From Fen-1362 sp049516395 (GTDB lineage: Bacteria > Planctomycetota > Phycisphaerae > Sedimentisphaerales > Anaerobacaceae), in NCBI GenBank assembly GCA_049516395.1, contig JBEKTD010000012.1:11761-75760 (forward strand): 64,000 nt of DNA, in the 5' to 3' direction. The position numbers were made by a program, and so were the translations under genes. Positions 60,310 through 64,000 of the stretch are shown here, one piece after another; the stretch's first letter is position 1, and the number at the start of each line of letters is the position of its first letter. The notes beneath the pieces are model-generated. The model did no database searches. It was given only the letters and a program-made list of their open reading frames with translations, and had not been told where the DNA came from.

Positions 60310-60876
60310 TTAACCGGTTTGTTTCTTTCTGACAAAAAATGACAATGACATATCAACCTTGTTCGCAGCCCCGCCCTGGCTATCACGCTGCACTCTGAAT
60401 CTGTCAACAAAAACGACGGGCTGATGTCTTTCAAGGGTATTAATAAAATTGGCAAACTGCATAAAATCAGACACAAAAGAAATTTCCATTTTGTTTTCCT
60501 GGAGGTTCTTGGCCGTAAGCTGGTCCTGCTGCCTGCTAATATCCGACGTTTTGACGGTAAAGGCGCTAACCTGCCTATCACCGGCGATACGACTAACGGC
60601 GAAAGTAAGGTTGGGAGAATCTTCATACTCAGAAACATAATTGCTCAATCTGGTCTTAAGTGATTCAACATCAGCGGCCAGCTTTTTCCTGTTATCCTCG
60701 AGCGAGACGCCAAGAGCCATATCAAGCCGCTCTTTCTTTTCGGTCGATTCCCTCAGGAGCTGCGCCTTAATTTTCAACTGCGGGGTAATAAAGAAATAAT
60801 ACGCAATCGCAAACAGAAAGAACGATACGCCCCAAACTATACCCATAGTTATAATATATTTTCTATAAGCGCCCAT
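60310..60876 (-). CDS. pilO: PilO-like pilus alignment protein
   Basis: A 188-residue bitopic inner-membrane protein. One helix is near residues 9-30 (ITMGIVWGVSFFLFAIAYYF), then a coiled-coil-prone region, then a ferredoxin-like periplasmic domain with ISFVSDFMQFANFINTLERH, the typical PilO ending. It follows pilN by nine bases. Confidence 0.82.
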   Translation of the reverse strand: MGAYRKYIITMGIVWGVSFFLFAIAYYFFITPQLKIKAQLLRESTEKKERLDMALGVSLEDNRKKLAADVESLKTRLSNYVSEYEDSPNLTFAVSRIAGDRQVSAFTVKTSDISRQQDQLTAKNLQENKMEISFVSDFMQFANFINTLERHQPVVFVDRFRVQRDSQGGAANKVDMSLSFFVRKKQTG

Positions 60877-60885
60877 AATTTCTCG

Positions 60886-61539
60886 CTATATCCCCGGTTT
60901 GAATATACAGTCAATGTCGTAAGAAATAACATTCCTGCCGTCCATGGTATCATTTGTCTGCGAAGCAATAACGACGTCTTCGAGCTTTGTGCCAATAGTA
61001 TTCGAAGCAAGCAACCGGTCACGAAACACCTTGATTTCACGGTCGAAATCGGAGTTCGGATTTCCGCAAAGTCGCATACTCAAGGTTCTAACAATAACGC
61101 TCGTATCAGCCGTTTTATCTTTCTTGTCTTTTTCCGCAATCGCACTTGCCTTTTTATTTATCAAGGTCTGCTTAACCTCCAAACTGTTAAGCACCGCTGA
61201 ATTGGGAAGATTTTGGACCAGCGATACAAGGATTGGCGACCACTGAGTATGCGTCCCTATAGAGCTTGCTACGTCGGAGAGACAATTACTCAGGTTGATT
61301 TTGTCTCTCTCCCAGGACTCCTTGAGCTTCAAGGCATCGGCAAGCCGTTCGAGTTGCGTGTTAAAATTGCTAATGTTTTGTTTATGAATTGATATCACGA
61401 CCTTATTGTTGTAATAGTAGCTGGCCATCAGTATAGCTACCAGCATTGGAACCACGAAGGTAGCAACAAAAATGGCGATGCCCTTTGGCCTTGTTCTAAC
61501 CGGACGTCCCTGACCTTTAAGTAAATCTATGGTAAACAT
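60886..61539 (-). CDS. pilN: PilN-like pilus alignment protein
   Basis: A 217-residue bitopic protein. It begins with MFTIDLLKGQG, the short N-terminal piece that PilM binds in other systems, followed by a helix (AIFVATFVVPMLVAILMASY) and a periplasmic domain. It is one base downstream of pilM. The length and position match PilN. Confidence 0.82.
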   Translation of the reverse strand: MFTIDLLKGQGRPVRTRPKGIAIFVATFVVPMLVAILMASYYYNNKVVISIHKQNISNFNTQLERLADALKLKESWERDKINLSNCLSDVASSIGTHTQWSPILVSLVQNLPNSAVLNSLEVKQTLINKKASAIAEKDKKDKTADTSVIVRTLSMRLCGNPNSDFDREIKVFRDRLLASNTIGTKLEDVVIASQTNDTMDGRNVISYDIDCIFKPGI

Positions 61540-61540
61540 A

Positions 61541-62605
61541 TCAGACCGACCTCATAGCAAGACCCGCGGCAACAACCATAGCCGGGCCTTTTGACTGAAT
61601 TACTTCAAGACACTGCCTGTCCACACTGCATTTCATAGTATCAAAGGGATTCCAGAGGACCACTTTGATGGGCAGTTGCTTGCTGAGTATATCGACGAAT
61701 CCTTTGACCATTCCAAAAGTTCCGCACACGAGAAGCTTCTCGACGGGCGCAGATTTGGCTTGAGTGCTGTGATAACGCAGGGTTTCGGCAACATCGCTGA
61801 CCAGTTTTATGGACGCTTTTTCCATACTGACCTGCAGATTCTCCGGAGCTATCGTTGACGAGACGGACTCGTAAAGCTCATCTTCCACAATTTTTGAGCT
61901 AACGTTGTTTTCTTTCGCAATCTGATCGACAATATCATTCCCTGCGTAAGGGACGGTTCTGACAAACGGCAAACCATTTTCGCCCATTACGGCCAGGGTT
62001 GCACAGGATGTTCCAATGTCGAGAACTGCAGAGGTGCTGATATTTGTGTCGGCATTTTTACCGGCGATAAGACAATTAAGCAACGCGAGTCCATCGACAT
62101 CCATCATAACACAGGACATATTCGCTTTCTCTACAATTCGAATTTTACGTTGTATTACATCATTCGACGCGGCGACGAGCACGCCCGCGGCGGCATTGTC
62201 GGACTCGCCTGACGGGGTAATCTGATAATCGACAACGCCTTCATCGACGTTGAAGGGACAGACCTGCGACGCTTCAAGCCGAACAGCACCATCAAGCTCT
62301 TCTGTTTGCAGAGGCGGGAACTTGAATGGCCGCACTGCTACTTCAGGCCCCGAGACGCTGCATACCGCCCAGCGAGCGTTTTTTCTGGCGAAAACCATGC
62401 ACTTCTGAACCGCCTGAACAATTGATTCTTCTCTGACAGCAACGTCGGCGTTATCCTGCTTGATATCGCAAACGTGGGCGGCAACAACTGTGTATCTATC
62501 GCCGTCTTTGGTAAGCTGAATCATCCTGACAGAGGATGAGCCGATGTCAAGCCCAAGAACATCATCCTGGCTACACCCGAGCAATCGTTTCCAGTTAAAA
62601 CTCAT
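61541..62605 (-). CDS. pilM: PilM-like actin-fold pilus protein
   Basis: A 354-residue protein of the PilM/FtsA-like ASKHA type. The first segment VLGLDIGSSSVRMIQLTKDG and the later TSAVLDIGTSCATLAVMGENG are phosphate-binding loops. It binds the N-terminus of PilN in the cytosol. ATG 62605 begins MSFNWKRLLGC, which fits PilM; the frame remains open to 62698 but that extension is not family-like. Confidence 0.88.
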   Translation of the reverse strand: MSFNWKRLLGCSQDDVLGLDIGSSSVRMIQLTKDGDRYTVVAAHVCDIKQDNADVAVREESIVQAVQKCMVFARKNARWAVCSVSGPEVAVRPFKFPPLQTEELDGAVRLEASQVCPFNVDEGVVDYQITPSGESDNAAAGVLVAASNDVIQRKIRIVEKANMSCVMMDVDGLALLNCLIAGKNADTNISTSAVLDIGTSCATLAVMGENGLPFVRTVPYAGNDIVDQIAKENNVSSKIVEDELYESVSSTIAPENLQVSMEKASIKLVSDVAETLRYHSTQAKSAPVEKLLVCGTFGMVKGFVDILSKQLPIKVVLWNPFDTMKCSVDRQCLEVIQSKGPAMVVAAGLAMRSV

Positions 62606-63165
62606 AATGCTTTCAGCCCTTTCTTCGGCCAAACTATGCAAAAGCAGTTTTTTTACACAACCGCCAATGCGATTCAATGTCAAATACCACTCATTCATCG
62701 GCCTGTGAAATAGTGTGTTTTAGATATAAATTCCGATAAGTGAATAATGTGGCGTTTTTGATATTCATCCGTTATTGCGGGTTCCGTATGTCCTATAAGA
62801 AACGATGATTGGCATCGCCAATGCGTTTTTTGGCCTTTTGGGGTCGTTGTGCGGTTATAATACAAAGTTGAGAAATAGTCGGCTTGGGCATATCTATAAA
62901 ACAAAAAGCCCCCTGCTGTAGTTATCGGTCGTAAATTGGATTTGTCCCGCGTATTGGATAGTGCGTGCTGTGTCGCACAACGCAGGACGGCGGGAAAAAG
63001 CCCCCGCATTAAGAACAATACCTTTAAAGCATAGGAAATAAAGTTAACAAAGACAAATTATGAGGAAATTGACAATCGATGATTACAGATTGCCGATTGC
63101 GGATTAAAAAAATGGCGTGAAGAAATGTCCAACATCCAACGTCGAACATTGAATAGAATAACCTA
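62606..63165. other. Promoter and leader region of the pilM operon, no protein gene seen
   Basis: Between pilin and pilM there are about 560 bases without a gene. Plus-strand AAAAAGCCCCC occurs twice (near 62910 and 62995), about 85 bases apart. Between them is a dyad GTGCG to CGCAC (62951-62968) that resembles the phrase of 1571-1593. Heptamer repeats lie at 63087-63159. Confidence 0.5.
63087..63159. repeat. Two heptanucleotide-phased blocks downstream of the pilin gene
   Basis: Block 63087-63107 has AGATTGC, CGATTGC, GGATTAA. Block 63125-63159 has ATGTCCA, ACATCCA, ACGTCGA, ACATTGA, ATAGAAT. The second is the CCAATGA-like class of 1622-1698. They lie just after the pilin stop at 63166. Confidence 0.65.
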
Positions 63166-63600
63166 TCAGGGTATTTCGGTAAAATTTCCTGCGCTGTCGA
63201 GGGTCATCTGCTTTGGGGTGGCGGGTGCGTCGCCACTGAGCGACTGGGTGGCATCAACGGTAATCACGTAATCGTTGTACCCGTTGAACACTATGAAGAA
63301 ACAGTCATCAGTAAAATATTTGCCGTCAAGATCCCCGTTTGGCGCCCCTGGAGTTATGACAAAACCAAGCTGTGTCAGGGTCGTGCCTGGATAACTATGG
63401 CTTGAGCCCATTTCCGCACAATAGGCTCGTGCGGCTGTGCGAATACTGCCGGCGATGGCCTTGCCTTCAGACCATTTGGAGGCATCGGTTTTGCTCCGCA
63501 TATATGGAATCGCCACGGCGGACAATATGCCGATGATAAAAAGAACTACCATCAGCTCGATAAGCGTGAAACCCTTTTTAGTTCTGTAATTAAATATCAT
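63166..63600 (-). CDS. pilA: Type IV pilin / major pseudopilin
   Basis: A 144-residue prepilin. The leader MIFNYRTKKG ends at G10; the helix is FTLIELMVVLFIIGILSAVA with Glu at +5. GDLDGKYFTDDCFFIVFNG lies in the globular part, and the same GDLDGKYF occurs in the next pilin. ATG 63600 is chosen because the longer frame adds a non-prepilin N-terminus. It lies above the pilMNO-ParA-P-Q genes. Confidence 0.85.
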   Translation of the reverse strand: MIFNYRTKKGFTLIELMVVLFIIGILSAVAIPYMRSKTDASKWSEGKAIAGSIRTAARAYCAEMGSSHSYPGTTLTQLGFVITPGAPNGDLDGKYFTDDCFFIVFNGYNDYVITVDATQSLSGDAPATPKQMTLDSAGNFTEIP

Positions 63601-63641
63601 AACAATCCGCCTCTCCGGGAACATCCATCCTTCACCCCCAT

Positions 63642-63710
63642 GTCTTCTCACCGAAGACAATGGCGGTGGCTATGGAAGACAAGAGGTGGGGGCATTTACT
63701 GCCCCCACCT
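63642..63710. terminator. Hairpins between the two pilin genes
   Basis: AGGTGGGGGCA and TGCCCCCACCT (63684-63710) form an 11-pair stem around TTTAC. A second, small stem GTCTTC/GAAGAC lies at 63642-63658. A partial terminator would let the first pilin be made in excess over the second gene. Confidence 0.6.
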
Positions 63711-63756
63711 TTTAAGTTAACAATACCTTTTGTTACACATCAGGTCAGACACCGAA

Positions 63757-64000
63757 CTATGGAGTAAATGCTCCGGTATCGTCCAAAGTTTCTGCTGCCG
63801 GCGTTGTCGGTTTGTCGGCGCTCGTAGAATTAGCTGCTGTGCATGTGATGACGTACGTGGGTGGGGCACCAGCTGCACCATTCGTGAAAACAATCGAATA
63901 GCATGCCGTGGTGAAGTACTTGCCGTCAAGGTCGCCGGCGGCAAAACCCAGGTCTGTGGTCAGGTTGTTATGAGAAGCGAAGTCGTAGCTGTTACCCTTC
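63757..64000 (-). CDS. Second type IV pilin, 5' part beyond the window
   Basis: Only the C-terminal 80 or so residues are present. The frame is open from the right edge and ends with TAG at 63757-63759. It contains GDLDGKYFTTACYSIVFTNG, nearly the same as the neighbouring pilin, then a diverged tail (TPAAETLDDTGAFTP). It is a tandem paralogue; the leader and helix cannot be seen here. Confidence 0.75.
   Translation of the reverse strand, partial: KGNSYDFASHNNLTTDLGFAAGDLDGKYFTTACYSIVFTNGAAGAPPTYVITCTAANSTSADKPTTPAAETLDDTGAFTP

Overview
The window looks like chromosomal core sequence from a Gram-negative bacterium of the Planctomycetota, most likely Phycisphaerae (Sedimentisphaerales-like). 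This is inferred from gene content; no rRNA is present to confirm it. The reasons are a large set of prepilin-like proteins, GLUG-repeat and chitobiase-C exported protein modules, an LpxL-type lipid A acyltransferase, an EF-rich mix of housekeeping genes on the minus strand, and many short intergenic tandem repeats. I see no phage, transposase, integrase or CRISPR array.

Layout. 0-7 kb: end of an acetate transporter, a LacI-type regulator, then a three-gene minus-strand acetate/acyl-CoA operon (ADP-forming acetate-CoA ligase, acetyl-CoA hydrolase/transferase fused to a GNAT domain, AcuC-like deacetylase). 7-12.5 kb: a LigD-phosphoesterase-like small protein, phosphohexomutase, serA, a lipoprotein, a DUF2752 protein and an inositol-phosphatase-family enzyme. 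12.5-26.7 kb: a long minus-strand type II secretion / type IV pilus motor and pseudopilin operon in the order pilB-like, pilT, gspE, gspF, three gspG-like genes, then gspH, gspI, gspJ and gspK-like genes. 26.8-32.7 kb: DNA polymerase X with a macro-domain partner, tRNA-Cys, lipoamide dehydrogenase and a beta-propeller lipoprotein. 33-45.4 kb: a fatty-acid/phospholipid cluster broken into two opposed halves (rpmF-plsX-fabH on plus; fabD, fabG, acpP-fabF on minus) with metal transporters (Nramp-Usp fusion, ZIP) and a 994-residue GLUG/C39-peptidase-like exported protein between the pieces. 45.4-56.6 kb: SYLF lipoprotein, corrinoid-protein reactivator, an epimerase-like protein, an unusual HTH regulator with an upstream micro-ORF, hemL, a TPR glycosyltransferase-like membrane protein, and lpxL. 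Several tiny genes lie here, including a 27-residue basic peptide and a 41-residue nine-cysteine peptide. 56.8-64 kb: a minus-strand type IV pilus alignment locus (two pilins, pilM, pilN, pilO, a ParA-like ATPase, a PilP/GspC-like protein, a secretin); the second pilin runs off the right edge.

How the genes work together. The 12.5-26.7 kb and 56.8-64 kb loci complement each other: the first has motors, platform and pseudopilins but no secretin or alignment proteins, the second has secretin and alignment proteins but no motor. Neither has a prepilin peptidase. The most unusual features are heptanucleotide-phased tandem repeats at about ten places. At three successive genes (gspI, gspJ and gspK-like) these repeats sit just inside the start codon and are translated into the prepilin leader. 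A ParA ATPase embedded in the pil operon and the micro-ORFs are the next most interesting points.
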